Shown: positions 1-10,795, counted from the first letter of the stretch. The stretch is 21,333 bases of DNA from Chara braunii (GCA_003427395.1 BFEA01000882.1:305557-326889), one strand, 5' to 3'. The notes: a model not told the origin generated them from the letters alone. Numbers and translations are program-made.

Positions 1-36
1 AATGACCGTGCGTTCTATTCGGATGAAAACGGTAGC
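1..36. repeat. Partial copy of ~110-bp inverted-repeat element (CTACCGT family)
   Basis: The first 36 bases closely match the right end of the element at 539-649. They share the core GCGTTCTATTC and the terminal ACGGTAG. Only the right end lies in the window, so the rest of the element should lie just upstream. No coding content. Confidence 0.55.
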
Positions 37-249
37 GCTCATACGATATTTGTGCCTCATCCGTCGAGCAGATACCTCACCGCCATCACCTATTTTCCCG
101 CCATTATATATTTTCCCGACATCGGACAGTTTCCCGCCATATGCGACCGCGACCGCCGTTGCCAAAGTGATCGATTGCATCTCTTCCCCATAGTAATCCT
201 CTGCCTCTCTCCCGCCATAGCAGCAGCAACAAGATCATGATCCATAAAT

Positions 250-445
250 TGGAGGCGGCTGAGTAGTGGGAGGAGGAGGAGAAGACGGTGTAGAAAGGAG
301 GAGGAGGAGGGAGAAATATGAGGAGGAGGACGAAGGAGGAGAGTGTGGGAGGGGAAGCAAGTAGGAGGAGGAGGGAGAAAGAGGAGGAAGACGAAGGAGG
401 AGAGTGTGGGAGGGGAAGCGAGCAGGAGGAGGGAGGAGGAGGAAT
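250..445. repeat. GGA/GAG purine-rich tract with a 61-bp direct duplication
   Basis: The plus strand is almost pure purine, made of degenerate GGA/GAG triplets. A block starting ACGAAGGAGGAGAGTGTGGG occurs at 330 and again at 391, giving a 61-bp tandem duplication. Open frames across it on both strands are low-complexity (Glu/Arg/Gly or Ser/Pro/Leu) and are not credible genes. Confidence 0.8.
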
Positions 446-538
446 GTACATCACTCTTGGCGTTGTGTGGGGGCGAGTCGAAGCCGGAGAAAGGCTTATG
501 CAAGCCGTTCTTTTTCTTCCCTTTTTTTTTATCGCTGG

Positions 539-649
539 CTACCGTGTTTACTTGAATAGAACGCCCGGGCATTATAGCCGTATTTGGTCTAATCTCCAGT
601 CAAGATACAACTATAATGATAGGGCGTTCTATTCCGGTGAAGACGGTAG
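539..649. mobile_element. MITE-like inverted-repeat element, 111 bp
   Basis: The left end begins CTACCGTGTTTACTTGAATA and the right end finishes GGTGAAGACGGTAG. The arms match at about 24 of 28 positions. They include a perfect 13-bp inverted repeat, GAATAGAACGCCC at 554-566 against GGGCGTTCTATTC at 622-634, and a further matching CATTATAG/CTATAATG. No clear target-site duplication was found. The ends match those at 5831-5939 and 1-36, so this is a dispersed non-coding family. Confidence 0.7.
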
Positions 650-1839
650 GTGATGCTAATCTTCTCTATATCTTTCCAATTTTCACGGATGTGCAGAAGA
701 ACCACCCTGTGACTATCGATCATGCACCTGGTGGCACACACACACGCACAATCACTCCACTATAGAGCATTCTACATGTATCTGGACAGATCCAGATGCA
801 TATCCATCCGGGTGTATCTGGTGGATCCTACCGTCCAGCTTAGTTGAGCCTGCCCTGAACTCTTAAAGAGTGACTCTAGCCGGTCTGCGTCAAGTTAGGT
901 GTTTGGCCCCTGGCCTACTCGGCAGTGTTTAGGTGTCGAAGGTTGGGTGCTTAGTGCCTGGCAGCCTCAGTGAGGTTCAGGTCCCCCATCGGACCACCTG
1001 AGTCTGTGCTTCGGCTTCTCAAGTGGATCGTAGGGCTGGCTTCGATCCATCTATGGATCATTCCTCGTTCCTTTTGTTTCCATGACCAGCTTTGGGCTGT
1101 TCATGGTGGCAAGGGCATGTCTTTTACTAAGTGCCAGGCACTCTACGTTGAGCAGGTAGAAGACAGATTGGCTTTCCCAGGCAGGTGCATAATGAACAGG
1201 ACCTGGTATGTTCCTTGCCTGGTTTGCATCCGAGCCGGTTGGGTGCCCGGCTCCTAATGGACACAGCCAGTCTAAGTTGCTGCTTGAGCCCATTCCTTTC
1301 TGGCCAATCGGAATCAGTGCTTTCGATTCCTTAAAAGGGGTCTGAAGGCAACCTTCAAAACAGGGGTTCATCACTGTGTGCTCCATTCCTACCGAGCGAC
1401 AACCTGACTTGGCCTGATGCAGGACTATCAAGCTTCGGCAAACGTTTTTCCCTTGTTCAACAACACAGGCCCTGCACCTCAAAGGGGTGTGGAGGTGGCA
1501 ATTGGTATTTCAGCTTCCGTGAACCTCTTTTTGTGGAATAAAGGACTACATGTTCGTTGACATGGGTGCACTGTCAGCCCATGTGCTGCTGTGGTTAATT
1601 ACCTTTTCAAATTTTCATCGTACTCCCATCGTTCAATTTTTTGTTTGGTTGATTGCGTTCGGTCTCTGTGGTTTTGTTGGATATGCAGGTCAAGGACAAT
1701 ACAATTTGGTTCTGAGACATCGTTAGTGGAGTGTGTGTGAACTCTTTCAGCTCACGGCTTGGGGGTGAGTATCATTGTCACGTACACATGGCTGAGCTTT
1801 TGTTTTGTGGAAGTTGCCACTGGCAGAAAAGACTGAGGA
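650..1839. other. No gene recognised
   Basis: About 1.2 kb of mixed composition. Open frames at 970-1257 (+) and 1051-1482 (-) overlap antisense and have no recognisable domain. An AATAAA hexamer lies near 1539 and a CA-rich patch near 736. I looked for long terminal repeats and a primer-binding site and found none convincing. Confidence 0.5.
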
Positions 1840-1924
1840 GACTGAGGAGAGACCTTTTGAAGATCTGGATCATCTGGGATTGAAAAAAAAAAAAAAAAAA
1901 AAAAAAAAAAGGACTGAGGAGAGA
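1840..1924 (+). mobile_element. Tiny poly-A retroposed insertion with 13-bp target-site duplication
   Basis: The 13-mer GACTGAGGAGAGA occurs at 1840-1852 and 1912-1924. It brackets about 30 bp of sequence followed by 28 A residues (1883-1910). A poly-A tail abutting a direct repeat of this length is the signature of target-primed (LINE-type) retroposition, here of a severely 5'-truncated template. The left copy sits in a short local repeat (GACTGAGGA twice), which weakens the case slightly. Two ambiguous bases lie just downstream (1940, 1946). Confidence 0.6.
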
Positions 1925-2111
1925 TTGATGTCAAGGATGNATGGGNAAAAGTGGGACGCATCGGAGAGGAGAGCAGAGCAGAGGGGGGAATTGAGGGCAC
2001 ACACAGGGTTGACGATTTCACATTTGGAGCTATAAAGCAGAGAGAACAATTGCCTAATTAGTCATTGTCTACTCCCACTGCCCCTTCTTTGCCCTCCTTT
2101 TTCTCAGTTCG

Positions 2112-2774
<663 letters not shown>

Positions 2775-2897
2775 GTCGTAGCTCTAGCAAATCTGAAAGG
2801 TCAAGGTCGTAGCTGCTATAGTCCTGAAAGGACTAAGTCGTAGCTGCTATAGTTCCGAAAGGCCAAGTCCACAGGCTTCCGGAAGGTCCGGAAGTGG
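2775..2897. repeat. 31-bp tandem repeat, four units
   Basis: Units beginning GTCGTAGCTGCTATAG start at 2775, 2806 and 2837. A fourth, diverged unit starts at 2867. Spacing is 31, 31 and 30 bp. Each unit holds a GAAAGG motif. The last unit is rich in CCGGAAG. Confidence 0.75.
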
Positions 2898-3099
2898 CCT
2901 TTCGAAAGTTGCTCACAGTAGACCAAAGAGTGGGCAAGTGGTGAGTCCACCCTTGTCTAGTCAGCGGTACCCAGTCCCAGTCTCACTTAGTCCAGTCAGC
3001 AAGTACCATGTGGGACTGTGTGCACCAAGGGCCTGGCGAAAAAGGGGCAGACCAGCGACCAACAGAAGTATAAATCAAGAGGCAGCGACCAGCCATTCA

Positions 3100-3480
3100 T
3101 TCATTGCTGCAACCGGTTACAACAACGAGTGTGGTAACCTATTGCAGCGACCGGTTACAGCAACTAGTTGCTTCAAACCGGTTACGGCAACAACCAGTTA
3201 CAGCAACCGGTTGTTGTAACCGGTTGCAACAAACGGTTACTATAAGCAGTTGCAGCAAAACGGTTGCTGCAATCGGTTACTGTAACCAGTTGCGGCCACT
3301 GGTTACAGCGACTGGCTGCTGCAACCGTTTACAACAACGAGTTTGTAAGCAGTTGCAGCCACCGGTTGCAACGACTGGTCGAGTTCCCACAACTTGTTGG
3401 TGCAACCGGTTACAACAACCGGTTAAGGAATTCGGTTGCAGCAACCGCCGACCGATAGAATAGACCGGTTACGACAACCG
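3100..3480. repeat. Degenerate minisatellite rich in ACCGGTT / GTTGCAGCAA
   Basis: About 380 bp built from variable-length units combining (A/G)ACCGGTT with GTTGCAGCAAC and TTACAACAAC. I count about nine ACCGGTT palindromes. Two spurious plus-strand frames run through it and give Thr/Asn/Arg-rich peptides. The motif resembles MYB-type (CNGTTR) and Grainyhead-type (AACCGGTT) binding sites, but any regulatory role is speculative. Confidence 0.75.
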
Positions 3481-3989
3481 AGCGTAGCAAACACACAGAC
3501 ACAGACAAGTGTGTACATAAATACACACATAGAGCACATACGCACACTTGTCTAGCCATGGAGTGACGAAAATGAAGATGACATGAATGAGCCATTTGAG
3601 ATGAATAGTATTAGTGTCAGTGCTTTGCCTTATACCCTTGACCCTGGTGAGGTTGAGCGTTTGTGGTCGAGGTCGTCACTACGCGGTCATGCTATGCCTC
3701 AAGTGTCAGCGGCGCGTCTCTGGCTGTGACAAACATTTTTGTGTTTTGTGGGTATTTTGCTGGCTCATGATGGAGTGTGAACCGACAGTCTGTAGAGTTT
3801 TTCATTTGGTATGGGTGAGTGATAGTTTGTTTTGATTTTCGTTAACAGGTAGCTTGAGGGCAGTGGTTGGTGTCCACCTCAAGGTATCCGTTGTTGGGCA
3901 GTTGTTGATGCTTAACCACAACCGCGGTTAAGATGGATTATCACTTATAGTGTAATCAGTTAAGGAACTTTACAGATTGTTGAGGGTCC
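3481..3989. other. No gene recognised
   Basis: Contains a short CA-rich patch (3488-3550) and an imperfect inverted repeat near 3913-3930 (TTAACCACAACCGCGGTTAA). No credible open frame. Confidence 0.5.
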
Positions 3990-4107
3990 AACCTCTTGAT
4001 GAGTCGATGAAACTCCAACGAAACAGTTGGCCACAACCACTCGTTTGTTGTCCTCTTCTCCCTCTGTGTCTACCGTTTACTGGACAGTTCTGTTTGACGA
4101 TATATAT
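3990..4107 (+). ncRNA. Hammerhead-ribozyme-like element, copy 1 (degenerate)
   Basis: A TTGATGA box at 3996-4002 stands where hammerheads have CUGAUGA. It is followed by a decayed stem II (GTCGA/CCAAC), GAAA at 4020-4023 and then a conserved tail, 4032-4105, ending CTGTTTGACGATATAT. The tail matches those at 8190, 16711, 17412 and 17773 closely. Stem III has decayed, and the first core C is T, so activity is unlikely. A TA-rich stretch follows the element. Confidence 0.5.
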
Positions 4108-4562
4108 GAGTATGAGTATAAGAATAATAATATATACTTTTGCAAGTGCATGCGAGGGGTGGCAGACGGGTGTGTGGGTACTTGCCTGTCAATCACAGAA
4201 ACGTGGGCAACCTTGCATCTTCTAATGTAATGTCTATCTATACTTTTTTTCTTTATAAATGCTTTGTGATAGGTATGCTTGGAATTACAGAGAGAATGTT
4301 GGGATCTTGGAAAAATACACTCACACAAACCTCATGGCATATTCACACTAGGACTTTCCAAGATGCAGCAGATTGTTTTTGCAACTAAATTCAATCGAGG
4401 AAGTGCTAGTGTGAGTATGCCCTTAGTGAGACGATTTCTATGGAAAATGTTTTTATACACTCCTCAATTAATTCAGAAATCGTAGGTATCGATTAAATGT
4501 GAGTTTAATATGCAAACTTTGGATATTGTGAAGACTGAAGTCGGAGACCTAAACGCTTGTTG
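4108..4562. other. No gene recognised
   Basis: AT-rich. The short frames here overlap in several registers and show no domain. Confidence 0.5.
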
Positions 4563-4875
4563 TGAAAGGTACGTGGAATATTTTATAAAAAAGGTTCATT
4601 GATTTCGAGGATTTCATTAAGAAGAACACTAGATATGACCGAGGATAAGGTGGAGGGGGGTTATTGAAAAACTTTTTTTTTTTTACCCACATACTTAGCT
4701 TAGTTGATACATCCATGAAAGGTACGTAGAATATTTTATTAAAAAGGTTTATTGATTTTAAGGATTTCATTGAGAAGAACACCAGATATGACTGAGGATA
4801 AGGTGGAGGGGGGTTATTGAAAAGCTTCTATTTTTTTTTTTACCAACAGACTTAGCTTAGTTGATACATCCATGA
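4563..4875. repeat. 154-bp tandem duplication, two copies
   Basis: Copy one spans about 4563-4716 and copy two about 4717-4875. Both start GAAAGGTACGT, carry AGGATAAGGTGGAGGGGGGT and an internal T run, and end TTGATACATCCATGAA. They differ by point changes and T-run length. The minus-strand frame across them (4549-4782) is a by-product with a repeated peptide. Confidence 0.9.
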
Positions 4876-5830
4876 ATTGTTCAAACACCGACCGAATTTC
4901 GCATCCAAAAGTAATCAGACTAACATAATTGAATAGTTCTAAATTTTATAGGGTTGACTAGTTGAAAGATTATATCTCTAGGCCGTCACCCTTAAAAAAA
5001 GATTAAAAAAATTCAACGATTATAATTTATTAATGTCAATTTGTTCTTATTGTGGATGACTGGTTATATAGGAGAAGGATATGCCTAATTGTTCTCATGT
5101 GGACATTCACTCGATTCATAATTCATAATAAAACAACCAAACTAACAATAACTCTTGCCAATCCTCTTCTTCCACCCTTCCTTCCTCCATAGATCATTTT
5201 CCCTCCCTTCAATGAATCTTGTTACTTACTTCTCCCTCCTCTCCCCCCTCTTACATGTCCCACTGTTTTTCCAATCCATATAGGTTCTTGCACTCTTCTC
5301 CCCTGCTTCTGATGCACGGAAAATGACGATGATGGAATGGTGAAGTTCATCATGATCATGATGATGATCATTCCTCCATCACATCGTCCCGCCCAAGTTG
5401 TGTTGGAATGATGAAGGTGATGATGATGATGATGATCACGACGCTGATTATGGTGATAATCCGTCCATCGCCGTCCTTACCCGTCAATGAAGTCTCACGT
5501 TGAATGTTAAATCTTCGCTGCAATCGTTTTGTGTAGCAGCCTCTATGGAAGGGTGATACGAGCTGTGGATTTTTTATTATTTTTTTTTTAATCACAAAAG
5601 AGATAACTCATTTTATTACCCTACAACAACATGGAGGCAGTTGTGGAGTTTCGTCCACCGGCCTTTGTTTTTCAAAAAAAAAAATCAGTTCTTTGTGCGG
5701 TTTCCCTTTCCAACAACCGTTTTCCATAGATGATCGAATTTCGAATTATTTTTGCGTTTTTTTGCTTTGCTTTGCCTTTTCACCCGGGTTTCATAAGACA
5801 ATCAAGCCGCTTCTCATTTTATCCCGATGT
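4876..5830. other. AT-rich non-coding stretch with an ATG/GAT triplet microsatellite
   Basis: Contains a GAT/ATG triplet repeat (about 5413-5436, with a shorter one near 5350-5370) and several A or T runs. Short frames have no recognisable product. Confidence 0.6.
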
Positions 5831-5939
5831 CTATCCTCTTCCCCCGAACACTACGCACCCTCATTTTGGTTGAACCAAACCAGAGAAATAGCTTCTATAC
5901 ACTGTATTAGGGTGCGTTGTGTTCGGGGGAAGACGGTAG
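5831..5939. mobile_element. MITE-like inverted-repeat element, 109 bp
   Basis: The 31-bp arms at 5831-5861 and 5909-5939 match at 28 positions. The right end reads GGGGGAAGACGGTAG and the left end CTATCCTCTTCCCCC. The terminal GAAGACGGTAG is identical to that of the 539-649 element, whereas the interior differs. Total length is almost the same (109 against 111 bp). No coding capacity and no evident target-site duplication. Confidence 0.7.
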
Positions 5940-6011
5940 TCCTTCAACAGCCCCTCTAAAAAGCTAGCCACGAGGAAAGGTTCCCGCGTAGCTATTTAGC
6001 AGGCGGAGAAT

Positions 6012-6043
<32 letters not shown>

Positions 6044-6979
6044 GGCCTGAGCTGTTATTCGTTGACGGAATGAATGAATTAAATAACCAGACAACAAATC
6101 ACTTCACACTTATCAATTCATCACGCTCCCGTCCAACATGCACTATAAATATAACAAGAAATGCCTCAAACCAATCTTTGCGCTTGGGGCAATGAGGCAT
6201 TCCATGAGGGTCAACCGAGGCGCGTCTATTGCTGGTTGAAACCTCACCAGAACGTGTGGGTAATTGGTAAAAATCGTGTATGACATTCAATTCCTCCCCC
6301 GATCCCCAACCCCACGCCTCCCAAACCACATTTTGCTAATCACTGAAAAAAGCATAACGAAGCCCCGACTGGGGCGGAACTTGGTGGGCGCAGAGATGTT
6401 TCAATACCTACAAGGAGAAAAAGAAAAGGGAGGGAGTTCTTTTGCATGTCCGGCTAGTCCGGGCGGACGGACGACCTGCACGGGTGCCCGACCGTACACG
6501 CGAGGTGACCGGGGGTGCCCGCCTCGGGCAGCCTTCCGGGCAGGTCTGGGCTGCCCGGAGCCACGAAAACCTCAAAAGAAAACGTAAAAGAAGTCTTTTT
6601 TTTATCGGATTTTTGAGTGGATTTTGTTGATCGGAAGAATTGGAGTTGCAGGCGCAAGTTATAAATTATAAAATTTGTCTTTGCTTCTTATCCATTCTCT
6701 AGTTTTCCTGCTTTGGGAAAACGACGTCGTCATTCCCCTCCTGCATTGAATTATTGAATACGCAGATTTGTTAGCAAATGTTGATTCAATTTGTTATTCA
6801 TTAAAACTTTCTTACACTTGAAATCCTGTGCAATATAGACATTCATGTACTTATGATATAAAATATGCATACTTCTCGCTTTCTGCCCACTGTTCACCGG
6901 GGAGTTTATTATGATTATATATATCGTATATATTGTCACAAATGTGAGAAACGAGCCCTCACGGGGCCTTGCCAACATA
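5940..6979. other. No gene recognised; poly-T tract and GC-rich hairpin
   Basis: A run of about 27 T (6017-6043) could be a minus-strand poly-A tail, but I found no flanking duplication. A GC-rich patch (6440-6560) holds an inverted repeat, CGGGCAGCC at 6525-6533 against GGCTGCCCG at 6549-6557. Frames through this patch are Arg/Gly-rich and unrecognised. The rest is AT-rich. Confidence 0.5.
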
Positions 6980-7610
6980 CACATTTACTGGGCTAAGGCC
7001 CCTGCAAGCCTCGTGCCTGCCGTAGGTGAAGGCGGGCCAGCAAGTTCACTAAAGGCCCTGCGTTCAACATTTCACGAGGTGTGCGCCAGGCAGTTTCCGC
7101 ACACCAGTTGGTTGGAGTGCACCTGAGTGCCAGATCTCAGCAACAGTACGAGGCCCAGGGGCCCATACTTGGTTGGGCCCTGGGCGAGTAAACGTGAGGC
7201 CGACAATGCATGCTAAACGCAGAGGCTGAAAATGCCAATGGGAAGATGTTGTACTGTCTGAATCTGGACGCAAGCCTAGATGAAAGAGGCACAATTGTAA
7301 GGCCTGGGCCCCTATCTACTTTGGGCCTGGCCGCAGATACTGGGGCCCACGCACACGATCGAGCAGGACCACACACGTGTGAAGCGGGATATAGGNAGGG
7401 CAAGCGAGGNAGACGGGATCCTTGGCCATTGCGAGCAATGTGGGCACGCTGCTGCGCTGCGAGTGCAGGTGATGCGTTGCGCTATGCTGAGGGAGCNCTG
7501 GCTGGCTGTGCGACGCAGCAGGGGCNCAGCCGGGCGCAGGGCGCAGGGGCGCAGGGACGCCGGCAGCCATGGCCGGGCTGCAGGGCGCAAGTGAGGTGAG
7601 AGGCGGAGGT
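6980..7610. other. GC-rich block with repeated GGGCC motifs; no gene recognised
   Basis: Composition changes sharply to GC-rich here. GGGCC/GGCCC motifs recur (for example near 7170, 7305 and 7325). Four single ambiguous bases (7396-7526) break the frames. The plus frame 7210-7599 and minus frame 7316-7714 overlap antisense and lack domains. A CpG-rich promoter or an imported fragment is possible. Neither is shown. Confidence 0.4.
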
Positions 7611-8147
7611 GGTCTTTGGAAGAAAGAAGGGTGCTGTTTGGGAAGACGAGGGCGAAGGAGGAGGAGCGACGTACCTGATTGGGAGAGAGTCGGCATCGAT
7701 GTTGACGTCGTCAATCGCTGGTCGTCAAGTCTTCTGGTTGCATCATGCGATAGATGTAGGCTAGCTGTAGGTGTAGATAGGGACGCCTAGCGCCATTCCA
7801 GAGAGAGAGCGACATTGGGTGTTGGTGTACATGGCGCCTAGTGGAAAGTGGACATTGGCTCACTCTTCTGATGTATGGTTCCTTGGTTCTCATGAGTTAT
7901 CTGCTCTTGGTTTGACTACATGGTCTTCAGCGTGATTTTGCAATTTTGATTTTTGTGCTTTGTCAATCTTCATGTTCCTTGCACAAAGTATCATGGCACA
8001 AAAGCGAAAAAAAAACAAAAGATAACAACTAAAGCCTTTTTTGTTTTTTAATCTTTTTCCTCACAACTCCCCCTGTTTAGAACCTCTTGCGTACAAGCCC
8101 GCCCACGAGGATGTAGGTTCAACAGCGGCTGCCCCCGTATATATACT
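7611..8147. other. No gene recognised
   Basis: Mixed composition becoming A/T-run rich. Frames are short and featureless. Confidence 0.5.
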
Positions 8148-8262
8148 TGTCTCCTCATGAGTCGGTGAAACCCCGACGAAACAGTTTGTCACAACCCCTC
8201 GTTTGTTGTCCTCTTCTCCCTCGATGCCTACGGTTTACCGGGCACCTCTGTTTGACGATATC
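8148..8262 (+). ncRNA. Hammerhead-ribozyme-like element, copy 2
   Basis: The core box at 8154-8160 is CTCATGA, one base off CUGAUGA. It is followed by a perfect 5-bp stem II (GTCGG 8161-8165 with CCGAC 8173-8177, loop TGAAACC), GAAA at 8178-8181, a 3-bp stem III (ACA/TGT, loop GTT) and GTC at 8188-8190, which fits a cleavage triplet. The conserved tail runs to TTTGACGATA at 8260. A TATATATA run lies just upstream. Stem I is not evident: only TTGT/ACAA could pair, with an unpaired CTC next to the core. Confidence 0.55.
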
Positions 8263-8417
8263 CTTCCAACATACTAAGGTGTACCGGCCGCAGGCTGCGA
8301 CCTCAACCGGGGTTATTGGTCGTCCGATGTAATATTTGTTTTACATCTCACGACCGTCGTTCGTTGTTGGACTTTGGACGGCCAATGTGCGACATGCGAT
8401 GGGAAAGTGCGTTTTTC

Positions 8418-9027
8418 GAGCCGTGCAATGTGAACATGTTTACTCAGTCGTTCGATGCAAAGGGAATGAGTTGCGGCGGGACGTGCGATGTCCTTCTCCG
8501 TTTTTGTTTTGTGTTTGTTTTTTTCCTCCCCTTTCTTTTACTTTCGTTTGCATGTACATGCGTGAAGGACAGACCACGGCTCGAATCCACCACATGCAAG
8601 CCGCTATGCGAAACCCATGCGGTTTTTAGACACTTTGGAGGATTTGCAGTTTTTGTAGAAAACCCGAAAAAAAAAGATACATAAAAAAAAAACAATGGAA
8701 AAAAAAGGAGTGAAATGCGGGACGCGCGTCAAAAACGTGCAGCAATGTCCGAAGTGTGCGGGTGGGGTTATGTCAGGAAAGATCTCGTCGAGGGTCACCA
8801 GCGGCAAACCGGCGGGCGAGCGATTCCGAGGCGTGTGAAGTGAACTTCTGCTTTGTGTCTACTTTGTGAGTCGTTGGATGCAAGGCGCGCGAGTTGCGTT
8901 GGGTTGTGCGATGTGTGGTTCTACGTTCATTTTTGTGTGTTCTCTTTTTTTCTGTTGTTGTTGTTTTATAGTGTTTTGTTTTCATGTTCGTGGGTGAAAG
9001 ACAGACGGGGGCTGGAATCCGTCCTCT
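8418..9027 (+). repeat. Diverged direct repeat, ~410 bp apart
   Basis: Two segments (about 8418-8600 and 8828-9027) share an order of motifs: CGAG-CGTG-GTGAAC, GTCGTT-GATGCAA, GAGTTGCG, TGCGATGT, a T-rich centre, then GTGAA-GACAGAC and GGCT-GAATCC. They look like old copies of one element. The closing GGCTCGAATCC resembles a tRNA B-box, but no A-box was found. Frames inside are Phe/Cys-rich and not credible. Confidence 0.5.
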
Positions 9028-9759
9028 TATTAAGTCCCCGCGCTGAGGGCATACTCACACGGCGGCCCCAAATCCCCAAATTATACGGATTTGGGAAGGG
9101 CCGAATTGAGGTTTTGGGAATGGTTCACATCACACTGCTGTGCCTTTTCGGAGGGGACAAGGTCGTGGCGGTCAGGGGAAATGGGGATTTGGTAAATGGC
9201 TGGTCACACGGCGCCGTCCACAAATTGTGCAAGAACTTTCCTGAATGATTTTTCACCAATTTTAGAAGAAAATGCGAAAAAATAAATTAAGAATTTGCGG
9301 TTACCTTTGGAGGTGACCGCAAAATCCCTTGGCCCGCGGCTTCCCAGGCCGCTGACAAATGGGCACATGAATAGTACATCTGCGAATTTGGTAGATCCGT
9401 GTGACCGGCCTTTTCCCCATTTTTTTGGGATTTTAATTCCGAAATTAGGAATTTTCCATTTTATTTCAAAAAAAAATCTTATCAACTCATCTCTACATCT
9501 TTCATCATCTCCTCGAACTTTCGAAAAAAAATTCCGAATGTTTTTGAAATTCCTTAAATTTTACTTCAATTTTTTCTAAATTCCAAAATTACGTCCAAAT
9601 ATTTTTGAAATTTTATTTTTAATTCGTGATTGTCTTATGCATGCTCTCGTCTAAACCCCACACTGTTCTTTAAAAATTTCCTCTCATTTTTCCCCCCGGA
9701 TTGGAAATTGTCCTCTTTTTCCCTCACTCTGACTTTGAATTCTCTTGATTTAATTTTAG
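9028..9759. other. AT-rich stretch with short inverted repeats; no gene recognised
   Basis: CCAAATCCCC near 9068 is answered by GGGGATTTGG near 9183. A small hairpin GCGGTTACC/GGTGACCGC sits at 9297-9320. The remainder is A/T runs with short frames. Confidence 0.45.
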
Positions 9760-10720
9760 AAGTTCGTCAGACCTCGTTTATACTCGCTTTCCTCTCACAG
9801 TCCCTTACTCCTCTTTCTGCGTACCAACCTGGCTCCCCGTGACACCCATCAGCGCGCACTCCAAAATTGTGCCCGAGATGCTTGTGCCGCAAACCGACTC
9901 GCTCGCTTTGACGCACCGATTGCTGCCACTAAGCGGCCCCCCCGCCCCAGTTCTCCCTCCTCACCTTCTCCATCCCTTGACCCCATGCAGACTGCTGAAT
10001 TTGTGAGCCCCTCCCGCTCCACCAGCGAAGGACTTGTGTTCCTAGCTCACGAGCCTACATCCGACTCAATGGCCACCTCTATGATAACCAGTATGGGCCC
10101 AGCTTCCCAGTCGGATCCTATAGTGGACCTCCTCCACCGCATGCAGGCCACACTCGAGGCCAAAATCACGGCTCTCCATACCGACTTTTCATCCCTGTCG
10201 GCCCGCGTGTCATAGTTGGAGCCCTCTACCAATGCATTCCCTCCCCACCCCCCCCTCACCTACATCTATGCCAGCTTCCTCTCCTTCTTCGACTGGCGTC
10301 ATCTACACACTTGTCTCTTCCACTGGTTGCATGTCCTCATCCCATCCCCACCTTTCCTCTGCAGCCATCTCTGCCTCTCAGGCATCTCCCCCTGCACCTC
10401 CGTCCTCAGGAACCATGGCATCTTGTCCCGCCACCTCCTCGACGTTAGTTTCCACAGCACCCCCCTCATCGGCCCCCCCCCCACCCCCCCTTACACCCAG
10501 GACACAGAATGTCGAGCTCCAACGCCAGCTCACCCTGGCCCATGATCACATCCGCCAACTCCAAGGAGATAAACCCTTGCCTCCTCACCTCGCAGCACAG
10601 CCTGTTGCCCCTTTCATCTATCGACAGCATCAGACACAGGCCGTTGCGATGCATTTCACTCTCCCACCACCAGCCACCACTCATGTGGGGGTTGGGAGTG
10701 CGACCTATCCACAACCATGA
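9760..10720 (+). pseudogene. Retroelement gag/ORF1-like protein remnant
   Basis: Frame 1 is open from 9760, just after TTAATTTTAG, which could be a splice acceptor. It encodes a basic, Pro/Ser-rich segment and then an amphipathic stretch (IVDLLHRMQATLEAKI...SSLSARVS) typical of a coiled coil in retroelement gag or LINE ORF1 proteins. It meets a TAG at 10213-10215 exactly where a Gln would continue the heptads (RVS-*-LEPST). After a C run (about 10240-10258) the sensible reading moves to frame 2, through a long Pro/Ser/Thr-rich linker, a second helix (VELQRQLTLAHDHIRQLQGD) and a TGA at 10718-10720. No zinc knuckle, protease or reverse transcriptase follows. The frameshift suggests decay or a sequencing slip in the homopolymer. 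The assignment rests on composition and architecture, not a specific motif. Confidence 0.4.
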
Positions 10721-10795
10721 AGTCCAAAAATGTGTGTATATGAAGAATATACTAAGGAAATAGTAATTTGTAAAATTTTTGAGACTGTGTTTTTT

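Noticed and set aside
970-1482. Overlapping plus and minus frames of 95 and 143 codons
   Set aside because: Antisense to each other, no domain, no splice or start context that favours either.
1680-1735. LTR retrotransposon primer-binding site near TTTGGTTCTGAGACATCG
   Set aside because: Poor match to the initiator-Met tRNA complement and no paired LTRs or polypurine tract found.
4549-4782. Minus-strand 77-codon frame
   Set aside because: It runs through the 154-bp tandem duplication and encodes an internally repeated, low-complexity peptide.
7210-7714. GC-rich frames of 129 and 132 codons
   Set aside because: GC-rich sequence is naturally stop-poor; the frames contain ambiguous bases and show no recognisable domain.
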